Origin: Afipia sp.
GTDB lineage: Bacteria > Pseudomonadota > Alphaproteobacteria > Rhizobiales > Xanthobacteraceae
DNA: 64,000 nt
Reading direction: 5' to 3'
Assembly: GCA_024707075.1 (NCBI GenBank)
Contig: JANQAK010000004.1
Span: forward strand, 248,001 to 312,000
Every line of letters starts with the position of its first letter. The stretch's first letter is position 1. The notes beneath the pieces were generated by a model. It was not told the origin of the DNA. It made no database searches and saw nothing but the letters and a program-made list of their open reading frames with translations. Below, one piece after another: positions 1-6,923 of this stretch. Position numbers and translations under genes: made by a program.

Positions 1-105
1 GTGAATGCAGGGTTCCCGGCTCATGAAATCGGCGATATGATCCGTCACCTGCGGAACAACCGCGAAGCTCTTGTGAAGGCTTGGCATGAGCACTTTGGAA
101 ATTGA
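1..105 (+). CDS. DUF4160 protein, C-terminal end (cut by window start)
   Basis: An open frame runs from the first base to a TGA at 103-105 and codes 34 residues, ending NREALVKAWHEHFGN. A helix of this shape, with the NRE..V..W pattern, closes DUF4160 proteins. DUF4160 genes are commonly followed directly by a DUF2442 gene, and that is seen here: the next gene starts at 86, inside this one. The pair is widespread, mobile and toxin-antitoxin-like in distribution, but its function is not established. Only the tail is visible, so the family call rests on the ending plus the neighbour. Confidence 0.6.
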   Translation: MNAGFPAHEIGDMIRHLRNNREALVKAWHEHFGN

Positions 106-334
106 GGTCGGCGACCTGCGCGCTCAGGCGGTCGAGTTCACCGCGACCGAGCTTGTGGTCACGCTGCGCGATGGCCGCCGCATCGCCACGCCGCTGTCGT
201 GGTATCCGCGCCTGCTGTCCGCATCCGCCGCGCAGCGATCGAACTACGAAATCATGCCGATGGGCATTCACTGGCCCGACCTCGACGAGGATTTGAGCGT
301 GACCGGCATGCTCAAGGGCAGGGCGGCAATATGA
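86..334 (+). CDS. DUF2442 domain protein
   Basis: This is an 82-residue protein. The features typical of DUF2442 are a beta hairpin followed by a LRDGRRIATPLSWYPRL segment, then an acidic IHWPDLDEDLSV segment in which the W-P-D-L-D-E-D core is diagnostic. DUF2442 proteins are small and often sit beside DUF4160, as here; they are suspected antitoxin-like or DNA-binding proteins, with no proven biochemistry. The ATG at 86 overlaps the upstream DUF4160 frame by 20 bases. The stop overlaps the next ATG as ATGA at 331-334, so all three frames are probably translated from one message. Confidence 0.75.
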   Translation: MSTLEIEVGDLRAQAVEFTATELVVTLRDGRRIATPLSWYPRLLSASAAQRSNYEIMPMGIHWPDLDEDLSVTGMLKGRAAI

Positions 335-474
335 CGATTGCCGTCCAGCGCAGCTATATTCACGACGTGATCATGCCGCACGCGACCCGTAAACGCATCG
401 CCAGCGCGCTCGCCATGCTCAAGGACAAGCACGTCGACGTGCCGCTGAAGAAGCACGACAACATTCCGTTGTGA
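331..474 (+). pseudogene. pccB: 3' fragment of acyl-CoA (propionyl-CoA) carboxylase beta subunit gene
   Basis: The 47-codon frame codes RSYIHDVIMPHATRKRI and then a stretch ending KKHDNIPL. This is the C-terminal tail of the carboxyltransferase (PccB) family, where a Y-I-D-D-V-I-M-P-x-x-T-R segment precedes the closing H-D/G-N-I-P-L. The rest of the roughly 500-residue enzyme is absent: immediately upstream lies the DUF2442 gene, overlapping by 4 bases. The tail is intact in frame but cannot be catalytic. It could be the displaced 3' end left when an island integrated into pccB, or a deletion relic. The matching biotin-carrying subunit gene lies at 38387-40402. Confidence 0.7.
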
Positions 475-553
475 ATTAGGTTAGGTTCGAGAACAATTTC
501 CGGTTGTATTGACTGAATTTTCCCGCATCATTCCATGATCTTCTATTGGGATC

Positions 554-1885
554 ATGGAGATGATTTTGTCAGATATAGAAACCTTTATTGCGCAATTGGA
601 AAAGCGTTTAGTCAACCTCCAGCCCGCCCTTAGTTTCGCTCATAGGGCATTTGTAATTGAATTTGCTGGGACGCCGAAGTCTGGCAAGAGCACCTCTGTT
701 GAGGCGATACGACATTTCTTTTCTAGAAATGGCTTTAGAGTCCACGTTCTTGCCGAGCGAGCTGCAGTTTGTCCCATTCCGATGAAAGGGCATCTGTTCT
801 TCAACACTTGGTGTGCTTGCTCAATGTTGGCGGAACTTCTAGCCAACGTTGAAGCGGATGCGGACATTATCATCGTAGATCGAGGGATTTTTGATGCGTT
901 AGTGTGGCTAAATCTGCAGCTTCAGCGCGGTGAGATCACTCAAGAAGAAGCAGGCACTATAGACAGCTTCCTTTTGCTCGAACGATGGCGAACATTGATT
1001 GACTTAGTAGTAGTCATGAATGTCCCTGCCGACGAGGCAATGTCGCGAGAAAATGGTCAAAGAATTACAAAAAAGACCGGAAGTATCATGAATGAGAAAG
1101 TACTGAGTACTTTCTCGGAATCCGTTTCTATTGCCTTCAAAAAATACAGTGACAAATTCTCTGGCGCACTTCAGCACGACACGTCTGGTCAAGACGTGCG
1201 GCAATCAAACACCCAACTAGCAGGCAGTATCCTTGACTTCTTAGAGGCATTTCTTGACCCTGAAATATTAGTTGTATCAAGAGAACAACTGGCGTCTCTC
1301 CCGGTCGACCATGACGGTGCGTTCTCGGAAACGGCGGCAAAAAACGCGCTCAATTGTATTGCAAAGCACGGACGATTCGTCCGTCGATCTCAAGCGGAAA
1401 CGGACGATGATTTGGTCCAAATTATTCCGTGTGGAATATTGGCTCACAATGACAAGGTCTTTATCTTTCGAAGGAAGGAAACCGACTCCAAGTATCGTCT
1501 TTATGGAAAAACCACAATTTTGGAGGCCACCCATACGATAAAGACAGTTGAATTTGAGGACAAAGGGTTATTGTTAGAAGATGCGCTATCGAAGCGTATC
1601 GCGAGGTCTCTATTTTTAGGTCGAAAGTTCCCGATGCAATTAAAGGGATATTGCTGGGATCATGACGAGCCTGTTAGCAAGCGTCATTTTGCAATGGTTT
1701 TCGAAGTCACAATTGATAGTGAGAACACTGCAGAGGATCTAAGAAAGAAAGAGTTCAGGAGATGGCGGGGGCCAAGCCGCGCAGGAGAGTTTGTTTCGTG
1801 GAATGAACTCGATAGCCAATCAGAAGATCTTAATCTTGAGCCTTGGTCGAAGTCGATCTTGTGGCACCATAAAAATGTCAAGTGA
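554..1885 (+). CDS. P-loop (thymidylate-kinase-like) kinase fused to a degenerate Nudix-fold domain
   Basis: The protein has 443 residues. Residues 39-47 form a Walker A loop (GTPKSGKST), and residues 106-111 form a hydrophobic strand ending in DRG (IIIVDRG). This spacing is seen in deoxynucleoside and thymidylate kinase-like P-loop enzymes. From about residue 285 the pattern QIIPCGILAHNDKVFIFRR followed by RLYGKTTILEATHTI matches the start of a Nudix fold. Where the Nudix box should carry RExxEE there is ALSKRIARSLF, so the metal-binding glutamates are missing and the domain is probably non-catalytic. The gene is clearly A/T-richer than its surroundings, which points to transfer. Its end overlaps the following Nudix gene. 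Substrate and role are unknown; a nucleotide-sensing or phage-conflict role is inference. Confidence 0.6.
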   Translation: MEMILSDIETFIAQLEKRLVNLQPALSFAHRAFVIEFAGTPKSGKSTSVEAIRHFFSRNGFRVHVLAERAAVCPIPMKGHLFFNTWCACSMLAELLANVEADADIIIVDRGIFDALVWLNLQLQRGEITQEEAGTIDSFLLLERWRTLIDLVVVMNVPADEAMSRENGQRITKKTGSIMNEKVLSTFSESVSIAFKKYSDKFSGALQHDTSGQDVRQSNTQLAGSILDFLEAFLDPEILVVSREQLASLPVDHDGAFSETAAKNALNCIAKHGRFVRRSQAETDDDLVQIIPCGILAHNDKVFIFRRKETDSKYRLYGKTTILEATHTIKTVEFEDKGLLLEDALSKRIARSLFLGRKFPMQLKGYCWDHDEPVSKRHFAMVFEVTIDSENTAEDLRKKEFRRWRGPSRAGEFVSWNELDSQSEDLNLEPWSKSILWHHKNVK

Positions 1886-2465
1886 GTGGATCGGACCAAT
1901 GTCCAACGATCTTAGAATATCTCGAGGTGGGTTTGTCGTTATCAAACTGTTTGTCGATGGCGAAATATGCCTTTTGCTTCGCAGAAATTCAAAATGGAAG
2001 GATTTGAATCTGATTGGAGGGCACGAAAAGGACCGTGACCAAACTAATCTTGAAAAAACGGCTTTGAGAGAATTATGGGAAGAGGTCCCGTCAATTCGAG
2101 CGATGTCAAATTTCACTTTGGAGCCACTTGGGGATTTAACGCAATATGGTCCTATATACTCACGCTCTGTGGGAACCGAGACCCTGTATGTTCTTCAGTA
2201 TTTCTTGTTGAAGATAGGTGGAGATCCGACAGCTCTGCTGGAAAATCTTGGTGCGAAAACGCGGAATGTATTGGTGAGCCAATCAGAAATTTTACAAAAT
2301 GGATCGGGACGGATTTCAGGGCTTGCGCTGTTTCTTGATAAATTTTTACCAGGAGGAATACGAGGGATACCTATGAGTTCTCCTGTAAACTTGCACCTAT
2401 CGCCTGGCCGTTGGACGGAGCCGTTTGAGCAGCTTGAGTTTTCTACTTTGAATTGGGTGCGGTAG
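1875..2465 (+). CDS. Nudix hydrolase
   Basis: From the ATG at 1875 this codes 196 residues; an alternative ATG lies at 1899. It begins with strands containing FVVIKLFVDGEICLLLRR. The Nudix box follows at about residues 45-70, with GGHEKDRDQ, then LEKTALRELWEEVPSI. The R-E-x-x-E-E core that binds the catalytic metal is intact. The first glutamate of the box is replaced and one residue is inserted, so substrate range cannot be predicted. The start overlaps the end of the kinase/pseudo-Nudix gene by 11 bases, which strongly suggests translational coupling. The two genes share the same A/T-rich composition and so were probably acquired together. Confidence 0.7.
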   Translation: MSSEWIGPMSNDLRISRGGFVVIKLFVDGEICLLLRRNSKWKDLNLIGGHEKDRDQTNLEKTALRELWEEVPSIRAMSNFTLEPLGDLTQYGPIYSRSVGTETLYVLQYFLLKIGGDPTALLENLGAKTRNVLVSQSEILQNGSGRISGLALFLDKFLPGGIRGIPMSSPVNLHLSPGRWTEPFEQLEFSTLNWVR

Positions 2466-2480
2466 TTTTTTGTAAGGGTC

Positions 2481-2792
2481 ATGCCCCACATCCTCGTCGT
2501 CCGCGCCACTGTCCTCGATGAATCGCAACGCGCTGCGTTCGATGCATGGTATTCGCGCGAGCATCTGCCGGACGCCGTGAAGTCGTTCGGCTGCAAGCGC
2601 GCGTGGCGCTACTGGCTCGCCGCCGATCCCGCCGTGCATCTGGCGATGTATGAATTTCCCGACCGCGCGTCGCTCGATGCCGCCGCGGGCGGCGAGGAGA
2701 TGAAGCGGCTGATCCGCGATTTCGACCGCGACTGGCCGGGCATCAAGCGCACGCGCGACATCATGGTGCAGGCGGAGGTGTGGCCTGCCTGA
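2481..2792 (+). CDS. Small dimeric alpha/beta-barrel-like protein
   Basis: This 103-residue protein has no signal peptide. It begins MPHILVVRATV, followed by an acidic helix with FDAWYSREHLPDAV and a second half containing HLAMYEFPDRASLDAA. The strand-helix-strand layout and the W-Y-x-x-E-H-L-P pattern resemble the ferredoxin-like dimeric alpha/beta barrel proteins (EthD, Dabb). I do not recognise a specific family or substrate. The composition returns to the GC-rich host background here, so this gene marks the right edge of the A/T-rich insert. The next gene (TRIC) follows on the same strand within 40 bases and may be co-transcribed. Confidence 0.5.
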   Translation: MPHILVVRATVLDESQRAAFDAWYSREHLPDAVKSFGCKRAWRYWLAADPAVHLAMYEFPDRASLDAAAGGEEMKRLIRDFDRDWPGIKRTRDIMVQAEVWPA

Positions 2793-2830
2793 GCGCTGCG
2801 GCCGCGACTGAACTGTGCTACGGCTGCGCG

Positions 2831-3467
2831 ATGGAGCCAGCCGAATCGGTTCTTTTTGTCTTCGGATTGTTCGCCATGGTCGCCGAAGCCATGACGGCGG
2901 CGCTCGCGGCCGGGCGGCGTAAGATGGACTGGTTCGGCGTCGCGGTGCTCGGATGCGTCACCGCGCTCGGCGGCGGCTCGCTGCGCGACCTGTTGCTCGG
3001 GCATTATCCGCTGCTCTGGGTGAAATATCCGCTGCTGCTGCTGCTGACCGGCGGTGCGGCGCTGCTCACCATCGCGCTGGCGCGCGTGGTGCATCGCTTT
3101 CATACTCTTTTTTCTTGTGCTCGATGCCATCGGCCTCGTGGTCTTCACCATCATCGGCTGCAGCGTCGCCATGAACATGGGGCAGCCGCTCATCATCGTG
3201 GTGGTGGCGGGCATGATCACCGGATGCGCCGGGGGCGTGCTGCGCGATATTCTCTGCACCGAGGTGCCGCTGCTGTTCCGCAGCGAGCTTTACGCCAGCG
3301 TCTCGCTGGTAACCGGCGCGATCTATGTCGCGGGCACGCATGTCGGCACCGAGCATGTCGCGGTGGTGGTCGGTTCGGTGGTGTTCGGCCTGACGTTCCG
3401 CCTGCTGGCGATCCGCTACAAGTGGGAAATGCCGAAGTTCATCTACGAGCGCGAAGGGCCGCACTGA
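2831..3467 (+). pseudogene. TRIC-family cation channel (UPF0126), frameshifted
   Basis: The first part, in frame with the ATG at 2831, codes AALAAGRRKMDWFGVAVLG and TALGGGSLRDLLLG, the glycine-rich signature of trimeric intracellular cation channel (YadS/YicG) membrane proteins. After about residue 92 the frame is lost. The second half continues in the next frame, with VLDAIGLVVFTIIG, the second GGVLRD motif and the final helices, ending at 3467. Removing one T from the T6 run at 3108-3113 joins the two halves exactly. All seven expected membrane segments are present and unmutated otherwise, so this is either very recent inactivation, slippage at the homopolymer, or a sequencing error. Confidence 0.75.
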
Positions 3468-3498
3468 GCCGCCGTGAATGACCGGCGTGCTCGCGGGC

Positions 3499-3525
3499 TT
3501 GACTTTTCCCCATCTGGAATATAAT
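3499..3525 (+). promoter_or_regulatory. Sigma-70-like promoter ahead of the structured RNA
   Basis: TTGACT (3499-3504) and a perfect TATAAT (3520-3525) are separated by 15 bases. The spacing is short, but both boxes are close to consensus, which is unusual in this GC-rich window. No credible protein start follows within 300 bases, so the promoter most plausibly drives the candidate RNA starting near 3533. Confidence 0.45.
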
Positions 3526-3532
3526 CCTATTC

Positions 3533-3795
3533 CGCTTTTGCTTCCTCGCGCTCATGACGCGGAGGGGCGGGAGCCGCAGCCATCCCCGGGACGCCGGGCG
3601 CGGCTGGTGGAGCGCCGGGAGGCGCTGCGTTCGGACGGAAGGCCTCGCAAACCTGTCCGTTGCAGAACGCGCGCGCCTCGCGAGACGGACTCGCAATCCG
3701 TTCTCGTCAAGGCTCGCGGACGGACCTCTCGCAAAGGTTCGTCACAAGGGTGCCTCGCAAGCACTCTGGCGCCTCCCGGCGCTCCATTTCTTCTC
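3533..3795 (+). ncRNA. Candidate structured RNA with four CTCGCAA hairpin loops
   Basis: An 18-base perfect inverted repeat (3608-3625 with 3769-3786) closes a domain containing four short hairpins. Each presents the same seven-base loop CTCGCAA, at 3644-3650, 3690-3696, 3728-3734 and 3754-3760. The stems differ: a gapped stem closed by CGGAC/GTCCG, then ACGGA/TCCGT, ACCT/AGGT and GTGC/GCAC. A T-rich stretch follows the closing stem at 3787-3795. A consensus-like promoter lies upstream, and further GC-rich dyads occupy 3543-3605. Reading frames here have no recognisable protein content. A conserved loop on variable stems suggests repeated binding sites for an RNA or protein. I do not recognise a named RNA family; it could also be a dispersed repeat. 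Ends are approximate. Confidence 0.45.
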
Positions 3796-4157
3796 AAGAG
3801 GAAATGAAAACGGGACAGGGCAGTCCGCGCCCTTCAATGCAGCGGATGATCGGTCGTGCGTATTCGGCGAATTCAGGACCGGGCAAACTGTCGCATGGCC
3901 TCTCGCACTTTGTTCCGAACAAATCGGCGCGATGCGCGTTGTATTTTCATGCAAAAGAAAAAATCATTGCCCATGCCGACGCAGCCTCTCGATGACGGCC
4001 GGGACATGCCGCAGCAGATGACATCGCGGGTCAGGGTGATCGGGCCGAAGCAGCCCGCGCGCAATGACAGGTCGCACTCGGCAAAAATTCGCGCGAATGC
4101 ACTGAAGAAACAGCGCGAGGCGCTGCGGACGTAGACTGTCTCGAACAACCGGCAAAG
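3796..4157. other. Gene-free stretch, nothing recognised
   Basis: Several short overlapping frames exist on both strands, but none shows a ribosome site, a domain or a consistent codon pattern. I see no RNA gene or repeat. Part of it could be the 3' portion of the upstream transcript. Confidence 0.4.
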
Positions 4158-4182
4158 AAAAACCCCGCCGAAGCGGGGTTTT
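4158..4182 (-). terminator. Rho-independent terminator of the 4203-4448 gene
   Basis: ACCCCGC and GCGGGGT arms enclose a short CGAA loop, flanked by an A run on one side and TTTT on the other. It lies just beyond the stop of the leftward gene, so it can terminate that gene, and it can also act on rightward transcripts. Confidence 0.7.
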
Positions 4183-4202
4183 ATATTGCGCGGGCGTAAA
4201 GC

Positions 4203-4448
4203 TCACCACCAGGTGCGGCAGACGCGGCGGCCGGGACCCCAGTAACGGCACCGGCGCACCGCAGGACGGACATAACCGCGCATCGGGCGGCAGGCGCCCA
4301 TCGGGCCGCGCGCGAAGCCGGGGCCGCAGCCCTGCGCGACGTGGATGATGTTCGAGCCGGCCGATGAGGGAGCGACGGGCATCGCGCTGACGGCGCCGAT
4401 GCCGGCAGCCGAGACTGCAAGGAATGCTGCTGCGAATAAGGTCTTCAT
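4203..4448 (-). CDS. Secreted GCG_CRPN-type small protein
   Basis: This 81-residue precursor has a clear signal peptide (MKTLFAAAFLAVSAAGIGA, cleavage near AMP). The mature part contains QGCGPGFARGPMGACRP, the glycine-cysteine-glycine and cysteine-arginine-proline pattern of the GCG_CRPN family common in Bradyrhizobium relatives. It ends in a basic, cysteine-containing tail with RRVCRTWW. Four cysteines could form two disulfides in the periplasm. Function is unknown. A paralogue lies at 5522-5785 with the same MKTL signal start and the same core. A strong terminator follows immediately, so the gene is probably monocistronic. Confidence 0.75.
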   Translation of the reverse strand: MKTLFAAAFLAVSAAGIGAVSAMPVAPSSAGSNIIHVAQGCGPGFARGPMGACRPMRGYVRPAVRRCRYWGPGRRVCRTWW

Positions 4449-4646
4449 GGTGGGTGTCCTTCCTCAAATCATCGTTTGCGGTGCGTTTCGCGCATGAGCC
4501 GGGGATGGCTGCGAAGCGGAAGTGATTCGCCGGCAGGCACCGGCGGCGGAGAGTATTCTTCCGATTATTGATACAAGATGAACCGAATGTGGTCGTCTTG
4601 CGACCAAGCCTGAGGCAATTATGCCTCAAGGCACGGGACTGATTTC

Positions 4647-5081
4647 ATGCGATCTTTTGTTCTATTGGCATTTCTGTTGTGCAGCGCGGGTTCGTCCGTC
4701 GCGGCCGACGTCACGGCGGTCTGTAAGCTCGCCGATGACAAGCGCACTGTGACAATCGCGTTCACAAATCCTCTCGGCAAGACCATGCAGTGCGACGCGA
4801 ATTGCGACATGGCGCTGTCCGGCGGCTTCGGCACCGTGGCTTGCGCCAAGCCGGTGCCGGGCGGTGCGAAAGATCAGGTGCTATGCACGGAGATGAACAA
4901 GGAGGGCGCTGCGTGGGTGCGCGTGCGAGGCACCGAGGTGAATTGCCGCGATCCGAACGGTACGCCGGTGACGCCGGCGGACGAGAAGGCCGAGGACGAC
5001 GAAGCCGACGAGATGATCAAGAAGCTGCAAAAGCAGGGGCAGGACTTCATCGAGCGGCAGCGGCAATTTCAGAAACAGTAA
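4647..5081 (+). CDS. Secreted hypothetical protein with C-terminal coiled coil
   Basis: This 144-residue protein has a signal peptide (MRSFVLLAFLLCSAGSSVAA, cleavage after VAA). The mature part carries six cysteines spread over an immunoglobulin-like stretch of short beta strands (for example RTVTIAFTNPLGKTMQC). The last 40 residues are highly charged and predicted helical, with DEKAEDDEADEMIKKLQKQ. I do not recognise the family. It lies alone on its strand, with secreted-protein genes on both sides. Confidence 0.6.
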   Translation: MRSFVLLAFLLCSAGSSVAADVTAVCKLADDKRTVTIAFTNPLGKTMQCDANCDMALSGGFGTVACAKPVPGGAKDQVLCTEMNKEGAAWVRVRGTEVNCRDPNGTPVTPADEKAEDDEADEMIKKLQKQGQDFIERQRQFQKQ

Positions 5082-5203
5082 GCGCTGTTGAGACGCTGCA
5101 TAAAAGTCCGGGCGTGACGGAACAATCGGGTTCACACCGCGTTCATGGCGAGTGCGGGATCCTTGTATCGTTGCAAACCTCGCTTCCCTAGGAGGACTAC
5201 AAT

Positions 5204-5458
5204 ATGGAACGTCGTGAATTCCTACGATTTGCTGTCGGCATCGCCGCCGGTGCGGGCGCCATCGCGGCGGCTGCTTCGGCTGCATCTGCCGCTCCGATGT
5301 TTGCCCCGCAAAATGGTCTGACTCCCGGCAGAAAGCCTGAGATGGCCGCCGAGCCTGCGGTCGTGGATCAGGATGAAGCCGCACGCCTTGCGCCCGAGCA
5401 GGTGCAATGGCGCCGCAGGCATTATCGCCGCCGCTACTGGCGCCGCCGCCGCTGGTAA
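5204..5458 (+). CDS. Short Tat-type precursor with Arg/Tyr/Trp-rich tail
   Basis: The protein has 84 residues and an excellent ribosome site (TAGGAGGA, 6 bases before ATG 5204). The start MERREFLRFAVG has the twin-arginine R-R-x-F-L-R arrangement, followed by an alanine/glycine hydrophobic core ending near SAAP, consistent with Tat export. The last 15 residues are almost only arginine, tyrosine, tryptophan and histidine (RRRHYRRRYWRRRRW). Such tails are seen in uncharacterised small exported proteins of Rhizobiales; they would bind polyanions or membranes. A terminator follows at 5480. Confidence 0.65.
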   Translation: MERREFLRFAVGIAAGAGAIAAAASAASAAPMFAPQNGLTPGRKPEMAAEPAVVDQDEAARLAPEQVQWRRRHYRRRYWRRRRW

Positions 5459-5479
5459 GCAGCGGGCATCAATTGCTCG

Positions 5480-5512
5480 GCCCCGGTTTCATTGAAGCCG
5501 GGGCTTTGCTTT
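5480..5512. terminator. Bidirectional terminator between convergent small genes
   Basis: GCCCCGG and CCGGGGC arms enclose a TTTCATTGAAG loop and are followed by TTTGCTTTG. It lies between the stop of the rightward gene (5458) and the stop of the leftward gene (5522). Confidence 0.65.
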
Positions 5513-5521
5513 GAGATGAGA

Positions 5522-5785
5522 TCATTCCTTTACGCATTTGCCGAGCAGGTTGCGGCGATAGCCAAGCTGACACTTGCGCGCGAACAGGCGCATCAGCTTC
5601 GGTCCTTCCGGCTGCGGACGGCAGACGCCACTTGAAAGGCGATGAAATCCGACGCCGCATCCGTCCTTGACCGTCACGAGATTAACGGGCGCGCTGAGCG
5701 CGATCGGGGCGAGGGGCGCAGCACGCGCGGTATTGCCGGGGAACAGCGCGGCGGCAAGGAGAATTGCTGCGAGAAGCGTTTTCAT
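5522..5785 (-). CDS. Secreted GCG_CRPN-type small protein (paralogue)
   Basis: The 87-residue precursor begins MKTLLAAILLAAALFPGNTA, a signal peptide cleaved near ARA. The mature part contains KDGCGVGFHRLSSGVCRP, matching the GCG..F....G.CRP core of the 4203-4448 gene product. The tail adds a second cysteine pair (KCQLGY, GKCVKE), so disulfides are likely in the periplasm. Function is unknown. It lies 15 bases downstream of the leftward gene ending at 5801, and the two could be co-transcribed. Confidence 0.7.
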   Translation of the reverse strand: MKTLLAAILLAAALFPGNTARAAPLAPIALSAPVNLVTVKDGCGVGFHRLSSGVCRPQPEGPKLMRLFARKCQLGYRRNLLGKCVKE

Positions 5786-5800
5786 CGTCGGTGCATCTCG

Positions 5801-6667
5801 TCAGAGCTTCGGTGCGTTGCCGAGCGGCGTTTTGTTGAGCGCTTCGTTCTTCTCGGCGGCGAAGGCATCCGCATCGATCTTGGCCGCGCTGACGATCTGC
5901 TTGAAGTCGATCAGCGTGAATTCCACCTTGCTGACCCGATCCGGTGTAATGCCCGGCAGGATTTCGACCGTCACGAGGCCGTCGCAGTTGGCCGCCTTGG
6001 CCTCGGTGACGAGCTTGTCGAGGGTTTTTTCCAGCGCTTGTACGCGCTTCAGTTCCGCGACGCAGCTTCCGCGCCCGTTGGCGTCGTTGAGCGCGACGGC
6101 GATCTTGGGATTGATCGGCGCGTTGAGCGCTTCCAGTGCCGAGGCGGGGGTATATTTCTGCTTCACCGACATGATCTTGCCGGCCTTGTAGAAATAATAC
6201 ATGCGTCCGTCGCCGATCGCGGTGGGCGCACCGTATTTCGCCGTCACCCGCTCGATCATCTCTGGCTTCGAGGGCTGCTTGTCGGTGGAAAAGCCGAGCG
6301 TGCGCGCGATGTAATAGGCGCGGTTGGCGCTTGCCGGCGAGGAGAACACCGCCAGCATCGACTCGCCCGGATGCGTGGCGGTCGGGAGCAGGGTGAATTT
6401 CATCGCGGTGACATACGTCACGTTGGTGCCGCCGAACTTCTGCTGCGCCGTCTCCGGCTTCACGCCGGGCAGATCCTTCAGGTAGGCCTCGAAAACCGGC
6501 GCGGCCTTGCTGCCCTCGGTGTTGCTCGACAGGCCGACGATGTCCGGCTGGAGCTTTCCGGAAAAAGCAGAGTCAGGCGTTTTCGGCTTGATGTCGTAGG
6601 CCCAGCCGGTTGCGGGAACTGCGACTGAAAACAGCGCGAAAAATGCCACTAATCCACTGCGAAACAT
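5801..6667 (-). CDS. Secreted hypothetical protein
   Basis: This 288-residue protein starts with a signal peptide (MFRSGLVAFFALFSVAVPA, cleavage near GWA). The rest is a soluble periplasmic domain with alternating strands and helices, including YYIARTLGF and KYGAPTAIGDGRMYYFYKAG. The second of these resembles the chorismate-mutase-free stretches seen in uncharacterised Bradyrhizobium secreted proteins. Two cysteines (around SCVAEL and ANCDGL) could form one disulfide. I do not recognise a Pfam family. It precedes the GCG_CRPN gene on the same strand. Confidence 0.6.
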   Translation of the reverse strand: MFRSGLVAFFALFSVAVPATGWAYDIKPKTPDSAFSGKLQPDIVGLSSNTEGSKAAPVFEAYLKDLPGVKPETAQQKFGGTNVTYVTAMKFTLLPTATHPGESMLAVFSSPASANRAYYIARTLGFSTDKQPSKPEMIERVTAKYGAPTAIGDGRMYYFYKAGKIMSVKQKYTPASALEALNAPINPKIAVALNDANGRGSCVAELKRVQALEKTLDKLVTEAKAANCDGLVTVEILPGITPDRVSKVEFTLIDFKQIVSAAKIDADAFAAEKNEALNKTPLGNAPKL

Positions 6668-6923
6668 GGAGCACCTGTCCGGAAATCAAGGAAATCAAAA
6701 GCGCAAAAGCGCGCCGAATTACGCCAATTTTTGCGCGGCGCTGTCAACTGCGGATTGTTGCATTAATGGCCCTTCGTGCCAAACAGCGCAGTGAATCGGG
6801 TGGCGTTGTTCGGTAAAAAAGCCGCGCTGCGATTGCCTTTTTCGCGCCCCACCCGTTTCATGGACTTTGGGCGGCATCCGTCGCCCCACGAACGACAAGA
6901 CGATTTTTGCCGGGAGGAAGACA

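Noticed and set aside
3554-4021. A 155-codon open frame across the structured RNA region
   Set aside because: It has no ribosome site, no domain and spans four hairpins; other frames in the same stretch are equally open, as expected from GC-rich sequence.
3964-4629. A 221-codon leftward frame covering the GCG_CRPN gene
   Set aside because: It overlaps a gene with a clear signal peptide and family motif in another frame and crosses a strong terminator.
5642-6628. A 328-codon rightward frame
   Set aside because: It is antisense to the secreted protein at 5801-6667, which has a proper signal peptide; the frame is arginine/glycine-rich shadow.
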